Part shown: in pieces, positions 16,309-24,700 of the stretch | How positions within the stretch are numbered: position 1 is the stretch's first letter | Layout: each line of letters starts with the position of its first letter | Assembly: GCA_963821495.1 (NCBI GenBank) | Contig: CAWGEA010000001.1 | Coordinates: 310,001-374,000, forward strand | Length of the DNA stretch: 64,000 nucleotides | From: AC-32 sp963821495 | GTDB taxonomy: Bacteria; Actinomycetota; Thermoleophilia; Gaiellales; Gaiellaceae | Reading direction: 5' to 3' | Program-made: the position numbers and the translations under genes | The notes under the pieces: generated by a model | Told to the model about the DNA's origin: nothing | Seen by the model: only the letters and a program-made list of their open reading frames with translations | The model's database searches: none

Positions 16309-17443
16309 GCGTTCGCCGGGCCGGCTCCGCCGGGAGGTGGACGCGCTGCAGCTCGCGCCGGTAGAGCTCCAGATGCTCGGCGCGAAAGTGTGCGACGTCG
16401 AAGCGGCGAAACGCCCGCGTGCGGCCCGCCGCGCCGAGTCGGCGGCGCAGGGCAGGATCCGCCACCAGCCGCCCTAGCGCCGCGGCCAGTGCCTCCGGGT
16501 CGCCCGCCGGGACGAGAATCCCGGTCTCGCCGTCAACGACCGCCTCTGCGACCCCGCCGACGTCCGTGGCGACGACCGGCAGACCCGCCGCCATCGCCTC
16601 GAGGATCGAGACCGGAAAGCCTTCCGAGCGGCTCGAGAGCACGAAGACGTCCGAGCGCGCGAGCACGTCGGAGACATCGCCGCGCGCGCCGAGGAGGTCG
16701 ACCCGATCCGACAGCCCGCGCGCTCGAAGGGCGGCAGAAACCTCGCTGAGGCCCGGCCCGTCGCCCACCAGCGCCGCGCGGTAGCCGTCATCGACGAGCT
16801 CCAGGGCCGCGAGCAGGCTCGAGAAGTCCTTCGGGTAGGCGAAGCGGCCGATGCCGACGATCCGCACCGGCCCCGGCGACTCGTCCCGGGTGCCGAACGA
16901 CGCGACGTCGACCGCGTTGTGGATCACGGCCGTGTGCGCGGGGTCGCAGGCGCGCGCTGCGATGCCCTGCTGGCGCGTAGCCTCGGACACGCACACGACG
17001 GCCGTCGTCAACGGCCGGACGAGCCGCTCGATCCGAAGAAAGAGCCGGCCGCCGAGGCCGCCGTACGCCGCGAACGACCAGCCGTGCACCGTGAAGATGC
17101 GAACGGGCACGCCGGCGAGCGACGCCGCGACGCGTCCGAGCACGCCCATCTTCGAGCTGTGCGCATGAACGATGTCGGGCCGCAGCCGCCGGCAGAGCCG
17201 CACGAGCTCGACGAGCCCGAGTGCGTCGTGCCACGGATGGATCGACCGGCGGACGTGCTTCAGCTCGACGAACGGCACCCCAGCGGCCTCGGCCGACTGG
17301 CGCAAAGGCCCCGAGCCCTGCGCGGCCAGCGTGACCTCGAACCGCTCGGTCAGACCGGGCAGGAGGAGCGCGACCGCCGTCTGGGCGCCTCCGAGCTCGC
17401 TCAGCGTGATCAGGACGAGCAGGCGGGGCCTGGGAGCCGGCAT
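16280..17443 (-). CDS. GT4-family glycosyltransferase (Sqd2/PimA-like)
   Basis: A 387-residue GT-B glycosyltransferase. The N-terminal domain opens with LLVLITLSELGGAQTAVALL and has the D-x-V-H-A-H-S motif (PDIVHAHSSKMGVLGRVAA). The donor-binding domain has IVGIGRFAYPKDF and the retaining E-x7-E signature in SRSEGFPVSILEAMAAGLPVVA. It probably builds the surface polysaccharide or a glycolipid. The start is ATG 17443; no Shine-Dalgarno sequence is obvious. It is a single gene, divergent from the cNMP/TrxR-like gene and convergent with the Ala/Pro-rich protein. Confidence 0.92.
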   Translation of the reverse strand: MPAPRPRLLVLITLSELGGAQTAVALLLPGLTERFEVTLAAQGSGPLRQSAEAAGVPFVELKHVRRSIHPWHDALGLVELVRLCRRLRPDIVHAHSSKMGVLGRVAASLAGVPVRIFTVHGWSFAAYGGLGGRLFLRIERLVRPLTTAVVCVSEATRQQGIAARACDPAHTAVIHNAVDVASFGTRDESPGPVRIVGIGRFAYPKDFSSLLAALELVDDGYRAALVGDGPGLSEVSAALRARGLSDRVDLLGARGDVSDVLARSDVFVLSSRSEGFPVSILEAMAAGLPVVATDVGGVAEAVVDGETGILVPAGDPEALAAALGRLVADPALRRRLGAAGRTRAFRRFDVAHFRAEHLELYRRELQRVHLPAEPARRTLSASAEPGE

Positions 17444-17545
17444 CTGCGGAAGTAGGTACCCGCATCCTCCCCCACGATGTCGCCGGTAGACCGCTCCGGC
17501 GGATCGCAGTACCCTCGTCGTCGTGCGACCGACGGTGTGGCTCTC

Positions 17546-19264
17546 ATGGTGACGGCCGACGACGTTCGTCGCGTTCGGATCTTCGCCGACCTCGACGGGC
17601 CCGCGTGCGAACGACTTTCGCGCGTGGCGGCCGACATCAGTCTCGCGGCGGGTGAATACGCCGCCCACGAGGGCGAGGAGCGGGCCCTGTTCGCGCTGCT
17701 CGAAGGCCGGATCGAGGCGGTGAAGGTCGTCGATGGAATCGACCGGGTCGTCGGCGAGCGAGGTCCGGGCGACATCTGTGGCGAGGTGCCGATCACGCTC
17801 GGCACGCTGTTCCCGGTCGGGTTTCGCGCCGCGGAGCCGTGCCGCGTCATGCGAATCGAACCGGAGGATTACCACGCCGTCGCGGCGCTCGCGCCGGAGG
17901 TCGCCAAGCAGGTCGGAAAGCTGGCGAGCGAGCGGATCAGCGGGCCGCGCGGGCTGCAAGGCATCGCGGCCGAGCCGCCGCCTCCTCGCGCCGTGGTGCT
18001 CGGACACCAGTTGGACGCCCAGTGCACCGAGCTGCGGCGCTTCCTCCACCGTAACCAGATCTCGTTCAACTGGCTCAAGCCGGACGACCCGGATGTCGGC
18101 GAGCAGTGGGGCGGCGCCGTCCCCGTCGACGACGACCTTCCGGCGATTCGCGTGATCGGCGGGAAGACGGTGGTGAAGCCGCAGCTCCGCCGGATCGCGG
18201 AGCTACTGGGGCTCGAGACGGAGCCGGCCACAGCGGAGTACGACACGGTCATCGTCGGCGCCGGTCCGGCGGGTCTGGCAGCAGCTGTGTACGGCGCATC
18301 GGAGGGATTGCGGACGATCGTCGTCGAGCGGGAGGCGCCTGGCGGCCAGGCCGGCACCTCATCCCGTATCGAGAACTACCTCGGATTCCCCTCGGGCGTG
18401 TCCGGCGACGAGCTCGCGAGCCGGGCGTTGCAGCAGGCGCGTCGGCTCGGCGCGGAGATCCTTGTCACCCGCTCGATCACGCGCATCGACGCGCCGAACC
18501 GACAAGTGCACCTCGACGGCGGCGACGTCCTGCGTGCGAAGGCGATCATCCTCGCGTGCGGTGTGTCGTGGCGGCATCTGTCGGTCGAGGGTTTCGACCA
18601 CCTCGTTGGGAAGGGTGTCTTCTACGGGGCCGCGCGCAGCGAGGCCGGGAACACGCACGGCCTGGACGTCCACATCGTCGGGGCCGGGAACTCGGCGGGG
18701 CAGGCCGCGATGTTCTTCGCGAACCACGCGCGGAGCGTGACGATTCTCTGCAGGGGCGCCACCCTCGCCAAGACCGAAGGAAGCGGCATGTCGCGCTACC
18801 TGATCGACCAGCTGGCGGCGCGAGCCAACGTCCACGTCCTCTACCGGACCGAGGTGGTCGCAGCTCACGGCGCGAACGCGCTCGATGCGATCGACGTCCG
18901 CAACTCGGATACGGGCGAGACGACGCGGCTCGAGTCGGGAGGGCTGTTCCTGTTCATCGGTGCAGACGCCGAGACCGGCTGGCTTCCGCCCGAGATCGCG
19001 CTCGACCGGCGCGGCTACGTGCTCACCGGTCCCGACGTCGGCGCCGAGGCCGAATGGCACCTCGACCGCGATCGCTACCTCCTCGAGACCAGCATGGCGG
19101 GCATCTTCGCGTGCGGCGACGTTCGCTCCGGCCCGGTCAAGCGCGTCGCCTCCGCCGTGGGTGAGGGCAGCTTGGCGATCGCATTCGTGCACCAGTACCT
19201 GCGAGAGATCGGAGCGACGTCAACCGACGCAGTTGCCGCGACAGCTTCTGCAGCGGCCTCGTAG
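17546..19264 (+). CDS. Cyclic-nucleotide-binding domain/thioredoxin-reductase-like flavoprotein lacking the redox CxxC
   Basis: A 572-residue three-part protein. Residues about 1-140 are a CRP-like cyclic-nucleotide-binding domain (EYAAHEGEERALFALLEGRI). Residues 145-225 look like a thioredoxin/glutaredoxin-fold module with a single Cys. The rest is a TrxB-like FAD/NAD(P)H oxidoreductase with VIVGAGPAGLAAAVYG, the GGQAG flavin motif, DVHIVGAGNSAGQAA and FACGDVRSGPVKRVASAVGEG. Where TrxB has CATC, this protein reads GKGVFYGAARSEAG, so the redox dithiol is missing. Fusions of this layout are known in actinobacteria; the ligand and electron acceptor are unknown. ATG 17546 was chosen, though GTG 17537 is in frame. 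A TACCCT lies 7 nt before an out-of-frame GTG at 17523. Confidence 0.88.
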   Translation: MVTADDVRRVRIFADLDGPACERLSRVAADISLAAGEYAAHEGEERALFALLEGRIEAVKVVDGIDRVVGERGPGDICGEVPITLGTLFPVGFRAAEPCRVMRIEPEDYHAVAALAPEVAKQVGKLASERISGPRGLQGIAAEPPPPRAVVLGHQLDAQCTELRRFLHRNQISFNWLKPDDPDVGEQWGGAVPVDDDLPAIRVIGGKTVVKPQLRRIAELLGLETEPATAEYDTVIVGAGPAGLAAAVYGASEGLRTIVVEREAPGGQAGTSSRIENYLGFPSGVSGDELASRALQQARRLGAEILVTRSITRIDAPNRQVHLDGGDVLRAKAIILACGVSWRHLSVEGFDHLVGKGVFYGAARSEAGNTHGLDVHIVGAGNSAGQAAMFFANHARSVTILCRGATLAKTEGSGMSRYLIDQLAARANVHVLYRTEVVAAHGANALDAIDVRNSDTGETTRLESGGLFLFIGADAETGWLPPEIALDRRGYVLTGPDVGAEAEWHLDRDRYLLETSMAGIFACGDVRSGPVKRVASAVGEGSLAIAFVHQYLREIGATSTDAVAATASAAAS

Positions 19265-19316
19265 CGTCCCGGCCGCGAACGCCCCCGAGACGAGAATGCG
19301 TCCTCGGCCTGGTTGA

Positions 19317-19405
19317 CGGCGGGGGTGGGATTCGAACCCACGAGCGCCTGTTACGGCGCCTGCGGTTTTCAAGACCGCCCCGTTCGACCGCTCCGGCACC
19401 CCGCC
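19317..19405 (-). tRNA. tRNA-Ser(UGA)
   Basis: An 89-nt class II tRNA on the minus strand. The acceptor stem GGCGGGG (from 19405) pairs with CCCCGCC, with discriminator G at 19317. The anticodon loop CTTGAAA gives UGA (19369-19371 on the plus strand as tca), and a long variable arm precedes the T arm GTGGGTTCGAATCCCAC. It lies 21 nt after the deacetylase gene on the same strand and one gene downstream of serS. CCA is not encoded. Confidence 0.95.
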
Positions 19406-19426
19406 TGCAAGGGATTGTGGCAGCGA

Positions 19427-20533
19427 CTAGCGCCTGACGATCTTGACCGCGTCTGCGTTGACGTAGCCGCCCGCCGTCGACGAGCGGCTGACGGTGATCG
19501 TCCGGTCGCCGGCGTTCAGGAGCTCGATGCCGAGATACGTCCAGGCGCCGCCGTTTCGCCGCTGGTCGACCCGGACACGCTGTGTTCCGAAGAGGAAGGC
19601 CGTCGCCGGGTTGTGGTCGGGGGCCGCCGGCCAGCGGGCGTAGACGAGGTAGCGGCCTCGCGCCGGGGCGCGCACCACGAAGCGGGCAGGGTCGGCCACG
19701 GTGCTGCGGCGCGCATACCGGTAGCTCGCTCCGTACCGCTGCGACGCGTGCGAAGAGCTGCGATGCCACGAGCCCGACGCCGCGAAGTGGCCGCGCGTCG
19801 CGTCGTCGACGACCTGCGTGTAGCTGGAAGAGGAGTCGACCGCCGTCGCGAATCCGTAGCCGCGCGCGCGGACGGCGGAGACCACCGCAGGCAGCGCGTC
19901 GGCATCCAGGGTCGAGCCGTCGCTTGCCCCACCCACGTGCATCAGGACGATCTCGCCGGGAGCGAGGTGGTCGAGCACGCGCTGGACGATCGCGGCGTTC
20001 CCGCCCGCGGAGCGTCCCTGCCAGCCGAGCGTGTCGACCGTCCAGTAGACGCTTCCGTAGCCGAGCGAGGCGGCGATCCCGCGCGTGCGTGCGTCCCGTG
20101 CGCCGTAGGGGAAGCGGAGGAGGGGCCGGGTCTCGAGGCCCGCGATGCGCGCGAGCGCGGCCTGGCCGTCGACGATCTCCGCCCGAGCAGCCGCATCCGG
20201 GAGGTCGGTCAGATCGGCGTGCCCGTAGGTGTGGTTTCCGATCGGGAAGCCGGCGGCGATCGCCCGCGTCTGCGCCGGGTAGACCTCGGCCCAGCGGCCG
20301 GTGACGAAGAACGTCGCGGCGACGTGCTCGCGCCTGAGCGTGGAGAGGATCGACGGCACGCCCGCGGAGTTCCCGCCGCAGTCGAACGTCAGCGCGACGA
20401 CCTTCCGTGCGGTCGGGAGGCGAGACCACTCCCGGCGGACGAGCGGCGAACTCTGAACGGCCGCGGGCGCCGCCGCCCCGGAGAGGAAGACCGTGGCGGC
20501 GAGAAGCCCTAGGGCAGCCGCGCAGCGGTTCAT
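19427..20533 (-). CDS. Secreted polysaccharide deacetylase with C-terminal golvesin/CBM-like domain
   Basis: A 368-residue exported CE4 enzyme. After a signal peptide (ALGLLAATVFLSGAAAPAA), the NodB domain has TFDCGGNSAG (motif 1), HTYGHADL (H-x3-H metal ligands), RFPYGARDARTR (motif 3), DTLGWQG (motif 4) and VLMHVGG (motif 5). The C-terminal 130 residues (from about 240) resemble a golvesin/xly-type carbohydrate-binding module (RYLVYARWPAAPDHNPATAF, then INADAVKIVRR-like ending). Motif 1 reads FDCGG rather than FDDG, so the second Asp is a Cys and the geometry may differ. It probably trims wall or capsule glycans outside the cell. The tRNA-Ser follows 21 nt downstream. Confidence 0.9.
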   Translation of the reverse strand: MNRCAAALGLLAATVFLSGAAAPAAVQSSPLVRREWSRLPTARKVVALTFDCGGNSAGVPSILSTLRREHVAATFFVTGRWAEVYPAQTRAIAAGFPIGNHTYGHADLTDLPDAAARAEIVDGQAALARIAGLETRPLLRFPYGARDARTRGIAASLGYGSVYWTVDTLGWQGRSAGGNAAIVQRVLDHLAPGEIVLMHVGGASDGSTLDADALPAVVSAVRARGYGFATAVDSSSSYTQVVDDATRGHFAASGSWHRSSSHASQRYGASYRYARRSTVADPARFVVRAPARGRYLVYARWPAAPDHNPATAFLFGTQRVRVDQRRNGGAWTYLGIELLNAGDRTITVSRSSTAGGYVNADAVKIVRR

Positions 20534-20612
20534 CGCACCACCAGGGTCGCGGGCAGAAACGGGGCGTGCATCGGGGGAAAGGCCCCGCCCAGATACGGGG
20601 AACCCGCAGCCC

Positions 20613-21812
20613 CTAGGCGATGCGGGTGGGGGCGCCGAACTTCTGCAGCACGTCGGGCACCGCTCCCTGGAAGTTCTCCAGCACCGCGAGCGCCCAGCGA
20701 TCGGTCACGGCCGTGCCGTTGAGCGTGTGCACGTACTCGGTGCCCCCGGTCGCCCGGTAGCGGATGCCGAGGCGCCGGGCCTGGTAGTCGGTCGTGTTCG
20801 AGGCCGAGGTGATCTCGCGATAGCGCTCCTGCGAAGGGAACCACGCCTCGATGTCGTAGCGCTTGGCCGCGGCCGCGCTCAGCTCCGAAGCCTCGATGTT
20901 GACGACCCGGTAGGGGAGCTCGAGCTCGGTGGCCAGAGACTCCTCGATCGCGAGCAGCCGCTCGTGCTCGTCCCACGACTCCTCGGGAAGGACGTAGGCG
21001 AACATCTCGACCTTGTTGAACTGGTGCACGCGGAACATCCCGCGCGTGTCGCGGCCGGCCGCGCCCGCCTCGCGGCGGAAGTTCGTCGAGAAGGCCGTGT
21101 AGCGAAGCGGCAGCCCGTCTCGCTCGAGGATCTCGCCCATGTGCAATCCGGCGAGCGCGACCTCGGAGGTGCCCGTCAGGTAGAGGCCCTCGTCGGCGAC
21201 CTCGTAGATCTCGAAGCGCTCGGCCGGGAAGAAGCCGGTGCCGTACATCGCCTCCTCACGCACGAGCACGGGCGGGATCACGGCCTCGAAGCCCTGCGCG
21301 ACCACGCGGTCGAGCGCCCAGCGGTAGAGGGCGAGCGCGAGCCGAGCCGTGTCGCCGACCATGTAGCCGAAGCGCGAGCCCGAGAGGCGTGCACCGCGCT
21401 CCATTTCGAAGCGGCCGAGCTCGAGATGCTCCTTGGCCTCGTCGAGCTGCGGCCGCTCGCCGACCTCGCGGACGATCTCGCCCTCGGCGTCGCCCGTCGC
21501 TCCGTCCGGGACCGACTCGTGCGCCGGGTTGGGGACCTTCTGCAGCAGCTCGTCACGCCGCGCCTCGGCCGCCGCGAGCTCTTCCTCGATGCGCCGCAGG
21601 TCCTCCTTCACGCCCTTGAGCTCCTCGACCTGCTCCGGCGTCGGCTTGCCCTTCAGCTTCTGCCGGCTGCGCAGCTCGTCGACCTGCGGCACGAGCTCGC
21701 GCCAGCGCGCGTCCGCTTCCAGCAGCTCGTCGAACACCTCGGCGCCGCCCTTTCGCGCGATCCCCGGCCGCACGCGGTCCGGGTCGCTGCGCGCGGCTCT
21801 GAGGTCGATCAA
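20613..21812 (-). CDS. serS: Seryl-tRNA synthetase
   Basis: A 399-residue class II synthetase that charges tRNA-Ser. The N-terminal tRNA-binding coiled-coil arm (residues about 30-105) is followed by the catalytic core: TGTSEVALAGLH, motif 2 FRREAGAAGRDTRGMFRVHQFNKVEMF and motif 3 near TLNGTAVTDRWALAVLENFQ. Motif 3 reads TAVTDR instead of the usual GLAVGR, but the Arg is kept. TTG 21812 overlaps the TGA of the cytochrome c gene (TTGA, 21809-21812), so translation is probably coupled. It is unusual to find a tRNA-Ser gene so close (19317). Confidence 0.95.
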   Translation of the reverse strand: MIDLRAARSDPDRVRPGIARKGGAEVFDELLEADARWRELVPQVDELRSRQKLKGKPTPEQVEELKGVKEDLRRIEEELAAAEARRDELLQKVPNPAHESVPDGATGDAEGEIVREVGERPQLDEAKEHLELGRFEMERGARLSGSRFGYMVGDTARLALALYRWALDRVVAQGFEAVIPPVLVREEAMYGTGFFPAERFEIYEVADEGLYLTGTSEVALAGLHMGEILERDGLPLRYTAFSTNFRREAGAAGRDTRGMFRVHQFNKVEMFAYVLPEESWDEHERLLAIEESLATELELPYRVVNIEASELSAAAAKRYDIEAWFPSQERYREITSASNTTDYQARRLGIRYRATGGTEYVHTLNGTAVTDRWALAVLENFQGAVPDVLQKFGAPTRIA

Positions 21813-22228
21813 CCTTGCTTCTGGGTCAGATACGCAACAAGGTCGGCGATCTGCTTGTCCGAGAGCGTCTGGCCGAAGTTGGGCATCGACGGTGGATAGC
21901 CCTTCTCGATGTACGCGCTCGGGTTCGCGATCGACTCGTGCGTGAAATCCTGGAGCGAGCCCTGGTTCGCGGTCTTCGCGTACTGGGCGAGCTTGTCGAG
22001 ATCGGGGCCGACGTTCCCGTTCGAGCCCGCAGGCTGGAACTTGTGGCAGCCGCCGCATCCCTGCGCCGTGAAGAGCGTCGCGCCGGCCTTGGCGTCCCCG
22101 GTCGCGGCCTGCGCGGTGCTGGTCGGCAGCGTGCCGACGACTTCGCTCGCCGTCGGCGAGACGGTCGAGCCGCCGCCGCAGCCGGCGAGCAGGAACGCGA
22201 ACGCGAGGAACGGGAGGAGGCGGCGCAT
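21809..22228 (-). CDS. Cytochrome c lipoprotein
   Basis: A 139-residue exported monohaem cytochrome c. The N-terminus is a lipoprotein signal with lipobox LLAGC (Cys at residue 17). The haem site is CGGCH (about residues 58-62) and SMPNFGQTLSDKQIADLVAYL supplies the axial Met and the class I C-terminal helix. It should be membrane-anchored outside the cytoplasm and shuttle electrons, perhaps with the respiratory chain. ATG 22228 has TAGACT 8 nt upstream and no Shine-Dalgarno sequence, so a leaderless transcript is likely. It overlaps serS by 4 nt. Confidence 0.93.
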   Translation of the reverse strand: MRRLLPFLAFAFLLAGCGGGSTVSPTASEVVGTLPTSTAQAATGDAKAGATLFTAQGCGGCHKFQPAGSNGNVGPDLDKLAQYAKTANQGSLQDFTHESIANPSAYIEKGYPPSMPNFGQTLSDKQIADLVAYLTQKQG

Positions 22229-22236
22229 CGGGCGCG

Positions 22237-22242
22237 AGTCTA
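22237..22242 (-). promoter_or_regulatory. Leaderless -10 element for the cytochrome c gene
   Basis: TAGACT on the minus strand ends 8 nt before ATG 22228. It includes the TAG stop of the preceding membrane-protein gene, so a promoter for cytochrome c and serS is embedded at the end of that gene. Confidence 0.45.
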
Positions 22243-23757
22243 CTGAAGCCGTCCGGCGGTCTCTTCGCTTCTGACGAACAGCCAGAGGCCGAGCGCGGCG
22301 AGGCCGCCGTAGCCGGCGACGTCGGTCGGTGTGTCGTTGACGAGGAGCGAGACCGCGAGCGCTGCGAGGTAGGCGTCGAGGAGCGCGAACCGCGGTCGCT
22401 GAAGCGCCAGGACGACGAGCGCGGCGATCCCGAGCGCGAACAGGAGCGCGGCGTACCAGGTCGACGTGACCGCAGCCGCCGACAGGTGGAGGCGGTGGCC
22501 CAGGTCGCCGAGCACCGAGCCCGGGCCGCCGCCGACGGCGTCGGTGACGTGGCTCGAGCCCCCGGTCGCCGCGTCGACCCCGACCAGCAGGAGCGCAACT
22601 CCGGCCGCGACGGCGACCGCGGCGACGGCCCGCGCGGCCGGAAGGCGCCTGAGCCTGAGCCAGAGGACGAGATAGCCCGTGAGGTACACCACGAGCCCAC
22701 CGCCGTCGGCGCCGATCCGGCTCGCGGCGATGCCTGCCGCAACGAGGAGCGCCACGGCCGGGAGCGCCCGGCGCCCAGCGAGCGCGCCGAGGACGAGCGC
22801 CGCGGGCAGGAGCAGCGTCTCGACCTGGTTGGTGACGCCGTAGAAACGCCCGCCGCCGTCAGGGTGCGGCCCGATCACCGCGAGCGCGTTCCAGGCCGGC
22901 TTCGCCCACATGACGGCGAAGAGCAGCGCGAAGAACACGCCCAGCGCGAGGCCAAGCGGCAGCCGCGGCCGGAGGAGGAGCCCGCCTGCGACGGAGGCCG
23001 CCGTCCCGGCCAGCGCGACCGCGGTCACCGCGTGGGAGGGCGCCGAGATGCCCGCCGCGCTCGCCGCGACGGCTGCGCCGATACAGGCCGGGGGTGCGAG
23101 GAAGGCGGCGCGCGCAGCTGCGGCGCTGCGCATGAGGAGTGCGAGCAGCGACAGCGCCAGCATCAGCACCACGAGCACGATCGTCGCGCCGACACGCGAG
23201 TCGTGCGCCCGGTCGAGCCGCCGGTCGAAGCGAGCGAGCCGGCCGAGCGGGTCGCCTTCGTCCTGCGCACGGATGCGCGGTCGCCGGCCGCGCTCGAGCG
23301 CGCGCACCGACGACGCGACGTCGGCGATCGAGATCAGGCCGGGTAGGCGCGTCGAGGTGTCGGTCAGCAGGCCTGTGTAGCCAGGCCCACGGACCGCGAC
23401 CGGATAGCGATCGACGTTGTGGTGCCGGCCCGGCGGTGGGAGCGCCACGAAGAACGTGGCGCCGGCCGGCCGCCGCGAGAGCGAGATCAGGGGCTCGCCC
23501 CCCGGGAGGCCGCCGTCGACGATCGCGTTGCCCATCTTGCCTCGCACGAGCGACGCGAGGGCGCCTTGCCTGGTGACGGTCGCTCCTTCGCCGACGACGA
23601 GCAGCCCGTGCGCGACGTCGGGCGACCGGAAGATCGCGGCCGACGCGGGCCTGACGACCACCGCGACGCGCTGCGACGGCGCCGCGGCCGCTGGATCGCT
23701 TCCCGCGGTGGCCACGATCCCCAGGGCTACAATCGAAAGGAACCTTCTCGCCTTCAA
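22240..23757 (-). CDS. Multi-pass membrane protein with N-terminal exported domain
   Basis: A 505-residue protein. A signal-like segment (RRFLSIVALGIVATAGSDPAAAA) is followed by about 190 residues that look extracytoplasmic and by at least ten hydrophobic segments. A loop reads GPHPDGGGRFYGVTNQVET, similar to the G-R-F-Y-G-x-x-N loop of large actinobacterial membrane proteins of the alkaline-phosphatase-superfamily type. The phosphatase domain itself is not seen, so function is unassigned. The start is the TTG at 23757, without a ribosome-binding site; GTG codons just downstream are alternatives. Its 5' end overlaps the presumed promoter of the divergent htpX gene. It is upstream of cytochrome c, with an 11-nt gap. 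Confidence 0.7.
   Translation of the reverse strand: MKARRFLSIVALGIVATAGSDPAAAAPSQRVAVVVRPASAAIFRSPDVAHGLLVVGEGATVTRQGALASLVRGKMGNAIVDGGLPGGEPLISLSRRPAGATFFVALPPPGRHHNVDRYPVAVRGPGYTGLLTDTSTRLPGLISIADVASSVRALERGRRPRIRAQDEGDPLGRLARFDRRLDRAHDSRVGATIVLVVLMLALSLLALLMRSAAAARAAFLAPPACIGAAVAASAAGISAPSHAVTAVALAGTAASVAGGLLLRPRLPLGLALGVFFALLFAVMWAKPAWNALAVIGPHPDGGGRFYGVTNQVETLLLPAALVLGALAGRRALPAVALLVAAGIAASRIGADGGGLVVYLTGYLVLWLRLRRLPAARAVAAVAVAAGVALLLVGVDAATGGSSHVTDAVGGGPGSVLGDLGHRLHLSAAAVTSTWYAALLFALGIAALVVLALQRPRFALLDAYLAALAVSLLVNDTPTDVAGYGGLAALGLWLFVRSEETAGRLQ
23728..23733 (+). promoter_or_regulatory. -10 element TACAAT for htpX
   Basis: TACAAT lies 39 nt before ATG 23773 and predicts a leader of about 33 nt with AAGGGGG 10 nt before the start. 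The hexamer lies inside the first codons of the divergent membrane-protein gene (TTG 23757). Confidence 0.4.
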
Positions 23758-23772
23758 GGGGGCCGATTCTCG

Positions 23773-24690
23773 ATGAAACGCAAGGCTTATGGTCGCGACG
23801 CGGGCCTGTCGCTGCGGATGCTGTTCACCGGCTCGTTGCTGGGACTGCTCTACGTCCTGTTCGCGGTCGCGCTGTTCTACGTGCTGAACGCGGGGCTCGT
23901 GCTGATGGTCGTGATCGTCGGCGTGATGGCCTTCTTCCAGTACTTCACCTCGGACAAGCTCGCGCTGAGGGCCTCCGGCGCGAAGATCGTCAGCGCCGAG
24001 GAGGCACCGCAGCTGCACGACATGATCGAGCGCCTCTGCGGGATGGCCGACCTGCCCAAGCCGCGCGTGGCGGTGATCGAGAGCGACGTGCCGAACGCGT
24101 TCGCCACCGGCCGCAGCAAGAAGCACGCGGCCGTCGCGGTCACGACCGGCCTCTGGAACCGGCTCGAGCCGAAGGAGGTCGAGGGCGTGCTCGCGCACGA
24201 GCTCTCCCACATCGCGAACCGCGACGTGCTGGTGATGACCGTCGCCGGCTTCTTCGCGATGGTGGCGGCGCTGCTGACGCGCTTCGGCCTTTACGGAGGC
24301 ATGTTCGGCGGCTTCGGCGGCAACCGCGACAACAACAACTCGGTGCCGGTCTGGCTGATCGTGCTGGTGGTCTCGATCGTGACCTACTTCCTCAGCCAGA
24401 TCCTGATCCTCGCGCTCTCGCGCTATCGCGAGTTCGCGGCCGACCGCGGCTCCGCCTTGATCACGGGCGCGCCCGAGTACCTGATGAGCGCGCTGCAGAA
24501 GATCGCGAGCGGCATCACCCAGATCCCGCAGCGCGACCTACGCGAGGTCGAGGGCATGAACGCGTTCTTCATCGTCCCGACGAACTGGCGTAAGGCCGCG
24601 GGCGGGCTGTTCATGACGCACCCGCCGCTCGAGAAGCGCCTGGCCGCCCTCGCCGAGATCTCGCGCGAGATGGGCCGCCCGGTCGCCTAG
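23773..24690 (+). CDS. htpX: Zinc metalloprotease HtpX homologue (M48)
   Basis: A 305-residue membrane zinc protease for quality control of membrane proteins. Two N-terminal helices precede the catalytic domain. The zinc site is HELSH (about residues 141-145) and a third ligand lies in REFAADRGSA (about 218-227). Two more helices lie between them (VPVWLIVLVVSIVTYFLSQ). In actinobacteria htpX is a standard partner of the PspA-associated proteins. Here pspAB follows after 10 nt on the same strand, and pspA-pspAA point towards it, so all four probably act in envelope stress. The start is ATG 23773. Confidence 0.95.
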   Translation: MKRKAYGRDAGLSLRMLFTGSLLGLLYVLFAVALFYVLNAGLVLMVVIVGVMAFFQYFTSDKLALRASGAKIVSAEEAPQLHDMIERLCGMADLPKPRVAVIESDVPNAFATGRSKKHAAVAVTTGLWNRLEPKEVEGVLAHELSHIANRDVLVMTVAGFFAMVAALLTRFGLYGGMFGGFGGNRDNNNSVPVWLIVLVVSIVTYFLSQILILALSRYREFAADRGSALITGAPEYLMSALQKIASGITQIPQRDLREVEGMNAFFIVPTNWRKAAGGLFMTHPPLEKRLAALAEISREMGRPVA

Positions 24691-24700
24691 CCGGTCGCCG

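Noticed and set aside
20534..20612. GC-rich hairpin-like stretch between serS and the deacetylase
   Set aside because: The stems are short and imperfect with no T-run, so I did not call a terminator; nothing else is visible in this 79-bp gap.
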